Shown here: piece by piece, positions 54,243 to 63,156 of the stretch | How the letters are laid out: the number at the start of each line of letters is the position of its first letter | Position numbering within the stretch: position 1 is the first letter of the stretch | DNA from: Microbacterium sp. RURRCA19A | GTDB taxonomy: Bacteria > Actinomycetota > Actinomycetes > Actinomycetales > Microbacteriaceae | Length of the DNA: 64,000 nucleotides | NCBI RefSeq assembly: GCF_900156455.1 | Contig: NZ_FTNQ01000001.1 | Coordinates: forward strand, 1,426,001-1,490,000 | Direction of reading: 5' to 3' | Translations under genes and position numbers: made by a program | Notes under the pieces: generated by a model | Databases searched by the model: none | What the model was told of the DNA's origin: nothing | The model's input: only the letters and a program-made list of their open reading frames with translations

Positions 54243-55733
54243 GTGAAGAAGCGGGTGGAATTCGCGATGGCGGTCGTCATCGTCGTCCTCGTCGCGGGTT
54301 CAGCGTGCACCCCTACACCGAATCCGAGGCCATCCACAACGCCGGCTCCCGCGGCTACGGCACTCGGTCCCGGGCCAGGAGACCGACGTGACGTCCACCG
54401 ACCCGAGCTTCCGACAACCACCTGCGCGACGATCTCGTCGCAACTCGACATGCCGGACGGCGTGGCTAGCGACGACCAGGAGGCGAGCCCTCCCGACACC
54501 GATCGACTGCAACGGGCGCTTGACGAGTGCGCGCAAGCAAGTGAGGCGATAGTCGCCGTGAAGTTGGTGACATCCTCCGCGGGGCAAGACTTCTTGAGTG
54601 GCCCATTGACGATCCCTCAAGGGGTCTCGCTTGTTCTGGATTCGAATGTGACCCTGTATGCCTCGCGCAACCCGGCCGACTTCCAGATCGCGGGTTCTCC
54701 GGACTGTGGCTCCGTGGCGGGATCGGGAGGAGGATGCCGCGCGTTCCTCTCCTCAACGGCACGGAACGTGGGGGTGCAGTCCGTTTCCGCGACCAACGGC
54801 TCTGTCGGTCGAATCGACGGGCGCGGCGGCATGAGGATGTGGGGCCGCACGCAATCGTGGTGGGACATCGCCGAACTTGCACGCGAAAGCGGCTTTCAGA
54901 ACGTCCCGCGACTCCTCCAGACGGACGGCGCCAACAACGTCGTGCTTTCTGACGTCGAGTTGCGAAATGCGCCGGGATACCACGTCTATGCGTCGAATGG
55001 CGATGGATTCACCGCGTGGGGCGTTCGCGTTCGCACCCCCGCGTCCGCTCGGAACACAGACGGGCTCGACGTCGACGGGACCAGGAACGTCACCATCGCC
55101 TACTCGTACATCTCCTCTGGTGACGACGGCATCGGCATAAAGGCATCGACTCAGCGGACGGAGCACGTGAGCGTCTTCGAGAATCACCTCTACGGCACTC
55201 ATGGCCTCTCGATCGGGGCACTCACTGCTGGGGGCGTGGACGACGTCTTCGTTCACGACAACACGATCACGGGCGTGGATGCGTTCGGGACGCCCAGCGC
55301 CACCTCCATCGGCGTGCGAATCAAGAGCGCATCGCGCTTCGGCGGAAAGGTCGAGAATGTGACCTACTCCGACACGTGCATCGATCGGGTTCTTCGCCCC
55401 ATTGATATAGACCCCTTCTATTTCGGCTTGGAGGGCAAGACAAAGCCCTGGTTCACCGGCATCTCGATCACCGGCCTCTCCGCCGCCAACTCACCATCCG
55501 GAGCCGTCATGAGGCTGAACGGCCTCGACAGCGATCACCCATTGGGATTGACGATGTCTGACGTCCAGGTTGACACGCCGAATGTCAGTTCATCGCACGC
55601 CCAGATCGCGATGAACGGCGTCACATTTGGGGGCGAGCGGCCTCATCTCAAGGGTGTCGGCGTGAGCGTTACCGCTACCCAGTCTCCAATCACGCCACCC
55701 ATCTGCACCTTCCCGCCCTTCCCAAACGCCTAG
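54243..55733 (+). CDS. Exported GH28 polygalacturonase-like beta-helix hydrolase
   Basis: A 496-residue protein. N-terminal MKKRVEFAMAVVIVVLVAGS gives an export signal with Cys22 near a weak lipobox. GH28 catalytic motifs are intact in the beta-helix: NTDGLDVDGT, SSGDDGIGIK (catalytic Asp pair), THGLSIG in place of GHG, and VRIKSA. Family enzymes hydrolyse alpha-galacturonan, rhamnogalacturonan or related uronic polymers. Third positions are visibly more A/T-rich than in the ribosomal block. It probably processes the polymer of this cluster; GTG 54243 is chosen for the KKR signal start, with ATG 54267 as alternative. Confidence 0.88.
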   Translation: MKKRVEFAMAVVIVVLVAGSACTPTPNPRPSTTPAPAATALGPGPGDRRDVHRPELPTTTCATISSQLDMPDGVASDDQEASPPDTDRLQRALDECAQASEAIVAVKLVTSSAGQDFLSGPLTIPQGVSLVLDSNVTLYASRNPADFQIAGSPDCGSVAGSGGGCRAFLSSTARNVGVQSVSATNGSVGRIDGRGGMRMWGRTQSWWDIAELARESGFQNVPRLLQTDGANNVVLSDVELRNAPGYHVYASNGDGFTAWGVRVRTPASARNTDGLDVDGTRNVTIAYSYISSGDDGIGIKASTQRTEHVSVFENHLYGTHGLSIGALTAGGVDDVFVHDNTITGVDAFGTPSATSIGVRIKSASRFGGKVENVTYSDTCIDRVLRPIDIDPFYFGLEGKTKPWFTGISITGLSAANSPSGAVMRLNGLDSDHPLGLTMSDVQVDTPNVSSSHAQIAMNGVTFGGERPHLKGVGVSVTATQSPITPPICTFPPFPNA

Positions 55734-55755
55734 ACGCGCCTAGAGGCAGAACGGG

Positions 55756-57087
55756 TCAGCCGTTAGTCCCGGCGCCAGGCAATCCCCCAGTCGGCGGCAA
55801 GCTGGGGCTCACGGATGGACTAGTGGTGGAATCGGTGGGGGTTGGCGTAGATGCACCGCCGTCGGTCGAATTGCTCGTACCTTGAGTGGTGCCCACATTG
55901 CTTTGACTGCCGTCGCTGCCACCGTTGCCTGTGTTCACGGGCGGCGTGGTTGCCTGGCCGCCACCGCTCGAAGAGTTCCTCGATGGCTGGGACGTAGTCC
56001 CCGATGTACCGAGTTCGCGCGCGTTCTCGGCACGGAGGGAGTTCAGCGCCTCCGCATACGCAGAAATGTCTGCCAACCCGTCACCGCCCGCGAGCTGGAC
56101 TTCTCGAAGCTTACTGACCGCGTCCCGCACAGCTGTTCGGAAGCCTTCGTCAGCAGCCGCGTTCGATTCGGTCTGAGCAACCGCCACAGACTCGATGTTG
56201 GACCCCACGTCGCGCAGCGAACTGCGGAAGTCCCCGAGAGCGCTGGCCAGCGACGAGCGGGCGTCGCGCACCGCTTCGATTCGGGATGGGATCATGTCTC
56301 GCACTTTTCGAACGGCGTCCAATGCCTTACCGACGGAAGCGAGAGATGATTCGTTGATCTTGGGCCTTTCGTACTCGGGGATCACCACTACCTGGGGAGT
56401 CGCTACGGCCGACGCCAGGCGAGCACGTTGCTGCTCTGCAGCTTGTAGCGGCCCGGCATCCATCTTTCCGGCGAGCGAGGCGAAGATCGGAGTGGCTAGG
56501 TCGCTCAATCTGACTCCCTCCGCGACCGCGTCTTCGTAGAACCCGGCCGCGGTCCGCAAGGTCTGGAGGTCATTGCGCAACTCCGCTTCGCGCTCCCGCA
56601 AACTGACCATCGCCTCAACGGCCGGATTCGATGTCGCGCGTTGCACGAGCGCGAATCCCGTGACGGTGACGAGTGCGACGGCCGCGAGGACCGCGACACT
56701 GACACTGAGCCAGTTACCGAGTCGACCCCGCCGGGTCGGGTCCAGGAGCGCACGACTTCCGGCCCTTGCCTGATCGGGCGAGAGCCATTCCCGAGCTCCC
56801 GACTCTCGTGAGATACGCCGCGCCCGGCTCTCTGCGCCCACGAACTGGATGAGTCGGTCCGCGCCGTCCGACATACCGTCGGGACCGGATGTCCTATCCG
56901 CGCCCGAGAGCGCGGCGGGCGACTCGGGGTCAGCTGGGAACAACTCAGCCAGCTCCCGCGCCTGAGATGACGCCTGGGATGGCACGGAGTCTCCACGCGG
57001 ACCTACCAGATCGTGCAAGGCGCCTGCCGAGCTCGTCTTGGCCGCCCTTTGGTCAGCCTCCGAGAACAGAATGGACAGATCCTTCAT
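55756..57087 (-). CDS. Membrane protein with extracytoplasmic coiled coil and Ser/Thr-rich tail
   Basis: A 443-residue protein. About 120 charged cytoplasmic residues precede one membrane helix (about 126-149). The outside part has a long helical region (about 160-370; REREAELRNDLQTLR, GKALDAVRKVRDMIPSR) and a tail of Gly/Ser/Thr/Pro repeats of about 85 residues. ATG 57087 has GGAG upstream; the open frame beyond it is not coding. No family recognised. Its divergence from the tyrosine kinase gene suggests a role in polymer export or cell-wall attachment. Confidence 0.72.
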   Translation of the reverse strand: MKDLSILFSEADQRAAKTSSAGALHDLVGPRGDSVPSQASSQARELAELFPADPESPAALSGADRTSGPDGMSDGADRLIQFVGAESRARRISRESGAREWLSPDQARAGSRALLDPTRRGRLGNWLSVSVAVLAAVALVTVTGFALVQRATSNPAVEAMVSLREREAELRNDLQTLRTAAGFYEDAVAEGVRLSDLATPIFASLAGKMDAGPLQAAEQQRARLASAVATPQVVVIPEYERPKINESSLASVGKALDAVRKVRDMIPSRIEAVRDARSSLASALGDFRSSLRDVGSNIESVAVAQTESNAAADEGFRTAVRDAVSKLREVQLAGGDGLADISAYAEALNSLRAENARELGTSGTTSQPSRNSSSGGGQATTPPVNTGNGGSDGSQSNVGTTQGTSNSTDGGASTPTPTDSTTSPSVSPSLPPTGGLPGAGTNG

Positions 57088-57245
57088 TGGCACTCCAGAT
57101 GGCCCGGGATGGCGGGTATCCCCGGATGACGTAGGGTGGTCGGAGGGCCGCACGTAGCGACACGGATATTCATGAGGATACCCCCGACGTTCGCACCCAC
57201 ACTTGTAGTACACGGCACCAATTCCCATCAGCGAATGGACGAGGC

Positions 57246-58682
57246 TTGGAACTACGCGATTACCTCCGGATCCTTCACCGGAACTGGATTTTGCTCCTCT
57301 CTCTGACGGTTTTAGGTGGAGCGGGAGCCTACGGCTTATCGCTTCTTCAGACACCGAGCTATGAGGCGACAACCCAGCTGTACGTCTCAGTCCGCACCGA
57401 TACCTCCGGCGTGAGCGAACTCGCGCAGGGCACGAACTTCGCCCGTCAGGCCGTCGCCAGCTTCGTTGACGTCGTCGACAGCGCCGTGGTCCTCGATCGT
57501 GTCATCGACGATCTGAACCTGAACCTCACGCCGCAAGCGCTCGCGAAGTCGATCAACGCGTCCACGCCGGTGAATTCGGTCGTGATCTCCATCACGACGA
57601 CCAATTCGGACCCTGAGCTCGCCGCAGCGATCGCAAATTCGGTCGGGTCTAACTTCGCAGACGTCGTCGTGAACCAGCTCGCAAAGCCGGAAGGCGATTC
57701 ACCGAGCCTCGTTCGTATCGAAACGATCGAACCCGCTCTCGTACCCACTTCTCCGTCAACTCCGCGGATTCCGCTCAACGTCGGTCTCGGCATCCTCGTC
57801 GGTCTGGCCGCCGGCCTCGGCATCGCGGTGCTTCGAACGGTGCTCGACACCCGGATCCACTCCCTGCACGACATCCAGTCAGCCACCGACAAGCCCGTCC
57901 TCGGCGGAATCGCGTTCGACCCAGAGGCGAAGAAGCGCCCTCTGATCGTGCACGCGGACCCCAGGAACCCACGCGCGGAGTCGTTCCGCAGCCTGCGCAC
58001 GAACCTGCAGTTTGTGGACGTGGACGGCGATTCTCGGATGTTCGTGATCTCTAGCGCCGGACCGGCCGAAGGAAAGTCGACCACGGCAGCGAATCTCGCT
58101 ATTGCCCTCGCCGAGACGGGTGCGAGAGTCGCCCTTGTCGATGGAGACCTACGACTCCCCCGCGTGGCCGAGTACATGGGCCTCGAAGGCAGCGTCGGGC
58201 TTACTGACGTTCTCATCGGTCGTGCCGAACTCGTCGACGTTCTCCAGCAATGGGGTACGGGGAGGCTGTTCGTGCTTCCTTCCGGACAGACACCGCCGAA
58301 CCCATCCGAGATGCTCGGAAGCCAGGCGATGCAGCGCACCTTGGAAGCCCTGTCCAAGGCATTCGACTACGTCATCATCGACGCGCCGCCGCTCCTCCTC
58401 GTCACCGACGCCGCGGTCGTATCGCGATTCGCGAGCGGCGTCATCCTCATTGCCGCCTCCGGTTCGACGAAGCGCCCGAACTTCGCTGCCGCCGTCGACC
58501 GTTTGGATGCCATCGGCAGCCGCCTCTTCGGCGTGATCGTCACCATGCTCCCCGCGAAGGGTCCCGACAGCACTGGCTACGGCTCCTACGCCTACGCTTC
58601 TGCGGGGAACAACAAGGAGCTCAGTCGCGACGAGCCACGCTCCCGCCGAGCGCGACGCGAACGCGGAGCTGAGGACGAGTGA
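57246..58682 (+). CDS. Wzz/Wzc-like chain-length regulator fused to BY-type tyrosine kinase
   Basis: A 478-residue protein. The Wzz domain has an N-terminal helix (HRNWILLLSLTVLGG) and a second (GLGILVGLAAGLGIAVLR). The kinase has Walker A with G272, K277, S278 (GPAEGKST), A' LVDGDLR and Walker B YVIIDAPP, and a Tyr cluster GYGSYAYAS at the end. It controls polymer chain length and export by cyclic autophosphorylation. TTG 57246 is used because the family starts MELRDYLRILHRNW; the upstream ATG is out of frame. The partner phosphatase gene overlaps its end (GTGA). Confidence 0.9.
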   Translation: MELRDYLRILHRNWILLLSLTVLGGAGAYGLSLLQTPSYEATTQLYVSVRTDTSGVSELAQGTNFARQAVASFVDVVDSAVVLDRVIDDLNLNLTPQALAKSINASTPVNSVVISITTTNSDPELAAAIANSVGSNFADVVVNQLAKPEGDSPSLVRIETIEPALVPTSPSTPRIPLNVGLGILVGLAAGLGIAVLRTVLDTRIHSLHDIQSATDKPVLGGIAFDPEAKKRPLIVHADPRNPRAESFRSLRTNLQFVDVDGDSRMFVISSAGPAEGKSTTAANLAIALAETGARVALVDGDLRLPRVAEYMGLEGSVGLTDVLIGRAELVDVLQQWGTGRLFVLPSGQTPPNPSEMLGSQAMQRTLEALSKAFDYVIIDAPPLLLVTDAAVVSRFASGVILIAASGSTKRPNFAAAVDRLDAIGSRLFGVIVTMLPAKGPDSTGYGSYAYASAGNNKELSRDEPRSRRARRERGAEDE

Positions 58683-59275
58683 CGTTCACCGTCCTCACGG
58701 TGTGCACGGGGAACATCTGCCGCTCGCCCTACGCAGAAGTCGATCTGCAGCGGCGTCTCGCAGGGCTCGACGTGCGGGTCGTGAGCGCCGGCACGGGCGC
58801 CCTCATCGGCGAACCGGTGCCGGAGCCGGGGCTCAGACTGGCCGCGGAGGCAGGCATCGACCTATCGGGCCATCGCGGCCGCCAGATCGCCGAACAGGAC
58901 GTCCGGGACGCGGACCTCATCCTGGCGTTGACCCGAGAGCATCGCAAGGCCATCGTGGCGGTGAGTCCGGCTGCCTTGCGACGAACCTTCACACTTCTCG
59001 AATTCGCCCGCATCGCCGAATATTTTCGGAACGACGCGAGTGTGCTGTCCGGCACTCACGCTACGGACTCCGACCGCCTCGCTCACCTCGTCGCTTTCGC
59101 CGCTCGCGTGCGCGGGACGATCCCGCCGCCCGACAATCCGGGCGACCTCGACATCACCGACCCCTTCCTGCAATCCGACGCGGTGTACCGCGAGTCCTAC
59201 GGCACGATTTCAGGCGCCGTGGGGCCGATCGCGGAATTCCTCATCCCCGATCCGACACGCTCCGGACGCGAGTGA
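58679..59275 (+). CDS. Low-molecular-weight protein-tyrosine phosphatase
   Basis: A 198-residue phosphatase. The P-loop CTGNICRS has C9 as nucleophile and R15; LDITDPF carries the general acid Asp. It likely dephosphorylates the BY-kinase just upstream, as in Wzb/Wzc and CpsB/CpsD pairs. GTG 58679 overlaps the kinase stop, so the pair is coupled. Confidence 0.9.
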   Translation: MTFTVLTVCTGNICRSPYAEVDLQRRLAGLDVRVVSAGTGALIGEPVPEPGLRLAAEAGIDLSGHRGRQIAEQDVRDADLILALTREHRKAIVAVSPAALRRTFTLLEFARIAEYFRNDASVLSGTHATDSDRLAHLVAFAARVRGTIPPPDNPGDLDITDPFLQSDAVYRESYGTISGAVGPIAEFLIPDPTRSGRE

Positions 59276-59343
59276 GCCGGTTTCGTTCATCGCACGGAAA
59301 GTAAAAATACTGTTAAACGCCGTTTCCGGCGAGCCGAGACGGA

Positions 59344-59349
59344 TAGCGT
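59344..59349 (+). promoter_or_regulatory. Possible -10 box upstream of the PssDE-like gene
   Basis: TAGCGT in the gap after the phosphatase gene. Transcription from here would start near 59356, ahead of ATG 59373. Confidence 0.35.
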
Positions 59350-59421
59350 GGATTCACCGGGGGCGGGTCGAGATGGTCGAACACGCCTCCCCACACCGAT
59401 CCACACCCGCGGGAGCCTCCG

Positions 59422-60390
59422 ATCTTTGACTCTCTTCCCCACCACTCGAAGATCCTCTGGATCGCCGCCTCCGGGGGACACATTGCGGAGGCCGCAGCGA
59501 TCGATTCCGTTGTGAGTTCGTCCCCGGACTCCCGTTGGGTGACGTTCGACAACGCGCAAACGCGCTCCCTACTCGATGGCAAGAACCGTACGTACGTCCC
59601 TTACGTGGCACCACGAGATCTCGTGGCCAGCGCCAAAGCCGCCCGCACCGTTTCGTCGCTCCTGCGCAACGAACGATTCGACGCCTGTATCAGCACCGGA
59701 TCGGCGGTGGCCGGCCTCGCCGTTCCGCTAGCCGCTCTATCGGGCGTCCCCTCGTTCTACGTCGAGAGCGTGGCCCGATTCCACGGCCCGTCGCTCACGG
59801 GCCGGATCATGCGGTTCGCCCCGCGCGTTCGCACCTTGACCCAAGCGCCGACGTGGGCTTCGACTAACTGGCCGTTCGAAGGAACGATTCTGGACGGCTG
59901 GGAATCGACACCCTACGAGTTGCCCGAGCGCGCTCGACGCGTGATCGTCACGCTTGGGACGATTCGCCCCTACACCTTCGACCGGGCGGTCGCCGCCGTG
60001 CTTCCGGCGCTGAAGCCCACGGACGACGTCGTTTGGCAGCTCGGAATCACCCCCACCCGCCCCAACCTGCCAGGTCGCGTGTTCGCGGATATGGAGTTCG
60101 AGACGATGTCGAACGAGGTCAAGCGCGCGGACGTCGTGATCAGCCACGCGGGAGTGGGATCCGTCCTGCTCGCCCACCAGTGGGGCAAGTACCCGGTACT
60201 CGCCACGCGTTCCTCCAGTCACGGAGAGCACGTGGACGACCACCAGAGAGAACTGGCGGGCGCACTCACCGATCGAGATCTCGCCGTCGAACTCGATCTC
60301 GACGATCCGAGTCGTAACGCGGACGTCCTCGATCGCGCCGCCCATCGGGCAGTGCGCGCCGTCCAAACCGAAAGGACCACCGGTTCATGA
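59422..60390 (+). CDS. Fused PssD/PssE-like (EpsE/EpsF-type) glycosyltransferase, abnormal 5' end
   Basis: About 322 residues. The N-terminal part (KILWIAASGGHIAEAAAIDSV) is PssD/Alg14-like; the C-terminal part (VIVTLGTIRPYTFDRAVAAV, VVISHAGVGSVLLAHQWGKYPVLATR) is PssE/Alg13-like. Single-chain fusions of this Alg13/Alg14 pair are known. It probably adds the second sugar to a lipid-linked carrier. The homologous sequence extends upstream of the first canonical start (GTG 59512) without ATG, GTG or TTG in frame. The listed start ATC 59422 is seven bases after GGGAG and is only a working choice; see the frameshift finding. Confidence 0.75.
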   Translation: MFDSLPHHSKILWIAASGGHIAEAAAIDSVVSSSPDSRWVTFDNAQTRSLLDGKNRTYVPYVAPRDLVASAKAARTVSSLLRNERFDACISTGSAVAGLAVPLAALSGVPSFYVESVARFHGPSLTGRIMRFAPRVRTLTQAPTWASTNWPFEGTILDGWESTPYELPERARRVIVTLGTIRPYTFDRAVAAVLPALKPTDDVVWQLGITPTRPNLPGRVFADMEFETMSNEVKRADVVISHAGVGSVLLAHQWGKYPVLATRSSSHGEHVDDHQRELAGALTDRDLAVELDLDDPSRNADVLDRAAHRAVRAVQTERTTGS

Positions 60391-61583
60391 CCTTCCTGGA
60401 TTTCTCGCCGCCCCCCTCCCAGGTCGACCGTCTGATTGTCCACCAGTTCGATCCCGCACGTCCGTCTCCCGGAGGCATCGACACTTGCCTCCGAGGAGTA
60501 TGCCGTTACATCCCCGAGGGTTATCACGTTGCCGTCGCCGGTGTGGATACCGGCAGCGGACCTGCCGGTCGCAAGGTCGGGCAATGGGAACGCCATCGCA
60601 TGGGTGTGCAGGAGTTCTGGTTCCTCCCCGTCACCGTGCTGGACCCCGCAGATCAGGCGCGGCGCATCCCGCACGCCGTCCGGGTCGTGAGTGGTCTTCT
60701 GCGCCACCGGCGTGCATTGCCGCGACACCGGGTCCTGCAGGTGCATCGCATGGACACCGCAGCAGTTCTGGACCTGGTCTTCCGCGCTCCGCAGCTCTAC
60801 TGCATCCACACTCAGGAGAACGGTCTCGTCGGCCGGACCTCCGATTCATTTTGGCGCTTCCTGGGCGGCGCCCACCAACGCCTCGAGCGCCGCGTGGTCA
60901 CGAAGGCCGCCTCGATCGTTGTCTTCAATGAGGCATACACGGAGATCGTGCGCCGCTGGAACGACCAAGCGGTGTTCTCTCCCACCTGGTACGACCCCGC
61001 CCTCATCATCCCCAACGGGCCACACACGGACAGTCACGCCATTCTCTGGGTCGGTCGCTTGGAGGTGCCGAAGGACCCGCAGCTCGCTGTCCGAGTCCTC
61101 GAAGCGGTTGCGAAAGCCGACCCCGACTCCCCATGGAGTCTGCACCTGCTTGGCTCCGGGACACTCGCGGACGAAGTGGCGTCGGTCGTCGCAGACCTTC
61201 CTGAAGGCATCCGCGACCGCGTGCACCTCCACGGGCGTGTAAAGCCGGAGGATGTCGCGCGTCGGATGTCGGAGGCCGATCTCTTCTTGATGACGTCCTT
61301 TGCCGGATACGAAGGGTATCCCCGAGTCCTCGTCGAGGCCATGGCCTCCGGCCTGCCCGCCGTGGTGACGCAGGGAAGCGACACCGGAGGCATCGTCGTG
61401 GACGGCGTCACGGGGTTCACCTGCGACCGCGACGCGGCGAACCTCGCGGCAGCGCTGCTTCGGGCGAAATCGATCGACCGCGCGCACGTGACCGCGGCCG
61501 TCGCCGAGCTGGACGCCCCCACGCTCGTGGAGCGCATGCTCACCTTGCCCCGACTCAGCGAACAAGAAGGATCCCGCACATGA
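60387..61583 (+). CDS. GT4 glycosyltransferase
   Basis: A 398-residue GT-B enzyme: VHQFDPARPSPGGIDTCLRG near the start, VGRLEVPKDPQLAVRVLEAV, LHLLGSGTLADEVASVV and EGYPRVLVEAMASGLPAVVT with the conserved donor-binding Glu residues. The ATG overlaps the stop of the previous gene (ATGA). It adds a sugar during repeat-unit assembly; which sugar is unknown. Confidence 0.9.
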   Translation: MTFLDFSPPPSQVDRLIVHQFDPARPSPGGIDTCLRGVCRYIPEGYHVAVAGVDTGSGPAGRKVGQWERHRMGVQEFWFLPVTVLDPADQARRIPHAVRVVSGLLRHRRALPRHRVLQVHRMDTAAVLDLVFRAPQLYCIHTQENGLVGRTSDSFWRFLGGAHQRLERRVVTKAASIVVFNEAYTEIVRRWNDQAVFSPTWYDPALIIPNGPHTDSHAILWVGRLEVPKDPQLAVRVLEAVAKADPDSPWSLHLLGSGTLADEVASVVADLPEGIRDRVHLHGRVKPEDVARRMSEADLFLMTSFAGYEGYPRVLVEAMASGLPAVVTQGSDTGGIVVDGVTGFTCDRDAANLAAALLRAKSIDRAHVTAAVAELDAPTLVERMLTLPRLSEQEGSRT

Positions 61584-62530
61584 AAGCTCTTATCACCGGT
61601 GTCGCCGGCTTCGTCGGACACACGCTCGCCCGGCGCCTCCTGAGCGAGGGGCACGAGGTAGTCGGCATCGACGCGATCACCGACTACTACGACGTGTCGA
61701 TCAAGCGGGCCAACCTCGCATCGATCCCCGCGGACGGTTTCCGCTTCGTCGAGGCGGACCTGAACGACGCGGACCTTGGCTCACTCCTGGACGGTGTGCA
61801 GTGGATCTTCCACCAGGCCGGTCAGCCCGGCGTGCGGAAGTCCTGGGGCTCCGACTTCGGCATTTACACCCTCGCCAACATCAACGCCACGCAGCGTCTG
61901 CTCGAAGCCGCGCGCAACACCCCATCGCTCGAACGTTTCGTCTACGCATCGTCGTCATCTGTGTACGGGAACGCCGAACGCTATCCGACGGAGGAGACTG
62001 ACCGACCGCAGCCGATGAGCCCCTACGGGGTGTCCAAACTCGCGGCCGAACACCTCTGCACCTTGTACGCCGAGAACTTCGGCGTACCCACCGTCTCGTT
62101 GCGGTACTTCACCGTCTACGGTCCCGGTCAGCGCACCGACATGGCGTTCACGCGCTTCCTTCGTGCGATCGTGACGGGCGACAAGATCACGATCTACGGC
62201 ACCGGCGAGCAGATCCGGGACTTCACCTTCGTGCACGACGTGGTGGATGCCAACGTACGTGCTGCCGCGATCGACAGCACACCCGGCTCGGTCTTCAATG
62301 TGGCCGGCGGGACGAGCATCTCCGTCAACGGCGTTCTGGACATCCTTCGTGAGATCTGTGCCGAGCCCGTGAACGTCGAGTACCGCGAACCGGTCGCAGG
62401 CGACGTCTTCCGGACGGGCGGGAGCACCGACCGCATCACCGAGACTCTCAGGTGGGCTCCCCAGTTCACGCTGGAGGAGGGCCTCCGTGCGCAGTACGAG
62501 TGGGCGCGGAAGACCTTCGCACCGGCATGA
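61580..62530 (+). CDS. Nucleotide-sugar epimerase/dehydratase, SDR family
   Basis: A 316-residue extended SDR: GVAGFVGHTLARRLLSEGHE, the DYYDVSIKRANL element characteristic of UDP-glucuronate 4-epimerase-like proteins, ADLNDAD, HQAGQPGVRKSW, ASSSSVYGN and SPYGVSKLAAE (Tyr-x3-Lys). Activity is most likely UDP-glucuronate or UDP-glucose 4-epimerisation, giving UDP-GalA or UDP-Gal. GH28 nearby acts on galacturonans, which would fit a UDP-GalA product. Overlaps neighbours at both ends. Confidence 0.87.
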   Translation: MKALITGVAGFVGHTLARRLLSEGHEVVGIDAITDYYDVSIKRANLASIPADGFRFVEADLNDADLGSLLDGVQWIFHQAGQPGVRKSWGSDFGIYTLANINATQRLLEAARNTPSLERFVYASSSSVYGNAERYPTEETDRPQPMSPYGVSKLAAEHLCTLYAENFGVPTVSLRYFTVYGPGQRTDMAFTRFLRAIVTGDKITIYGTGEQIRDFTFVHDVVDANVRAAAIDSTPGSVFNVAGGTSISVNGVLDILREICAEPVNVEYREPVAGDVFRTGGSTDRITETLRWAPQFTLEEGLRAQYEWARKTFAPA

Positions 62531-63156
62531 GTACGTCCGCACCCGCCGAGGCACCCACGGGCTGGCGCCGCATCGAGGATCGGCAAGACTATCGCGAGTT
62601 CCTTCGCGATGACCTCGCCGCGCATGGGCTCGGCCGTTGGCGCTTCTACCTCGCGCCTAAGTACCCAGAACTCGCCTACCAGCGACTGCTCCGCCGTGTG
62701 GAGTATGCCCAGACACGCCGCGGGATGCTCGGGCGCGTGCTGTACGCCTTCCACCGACTGCGTCTCGCACGTAGGGCGGTCCTCACCGGAATATCCATCC
62801 CGCCTGGGGTCTTCGGCCCAGGGCTCTCCGTGGCCCACCTCGGCAGCATCGTCGTCAACGACCGCGCGCGCGTTGGCTCCTGGTGCCGCATCCACTCGGG
62901 GACGAACATCGGCGTCCACGACGGCGGCGTGCCAACGATCGGGACGCACGCATACATCGCCCCCGGCGCGGTCGCATTCGGAGGCATCACAATCGGCGAC
63001 GGCGTCGCGATCGGCGCCAACGCCGTCCTGACCAGCGATGTCCCCGACGGCGTCACCGTCGGGGGAATCCCGGCGCGTGTCATCTCTCATGGCGGGTCCG
63101 TCGGCTCGCTTCCCGAATGGTTCCCCCGGCTCGAAGGACGACCTGATAATGACTGA
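62527..63156 (+). CDS. Left-handed beta-helix acyltransferase, CysE/WcaF-like
   Basis: A 209-residue protein with hexapeptide repeats from about residue 85: ISIPPGVFGPGLSVAHLGSI, RIHSGTNIGVHDGGVPTIGT, AYIAPGAVAFGGITIGDGVA and VLTSDVPDGVTVGGIPARVI. This is the acetyl-CoA-dependent sugar or serine acetyltransferase fold; in this context, O-acetylation of the repeat unit is likely. ATG 62527 overlaps the epimerase stop. Confidence 0.88.
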   Translation: MSTSAPAEAPTGWRRIEDRQDYREFLRDDLAAHGLGRWRFYLAPKYPELAYQRLLRRVEYAQTRRGMLGRVLYAFHRLRLARRAVLTGISIPPGVFGPGLSVAHLGSIVVNDRARVGSWCRIHSGTNIGVHDGGVPTIGTHAYIAPGAVAFGGITIGDGVAIGANAVLTSDVPDGVTVGGIPARVISHGGSVGSLPEWFPRLEGRPDND

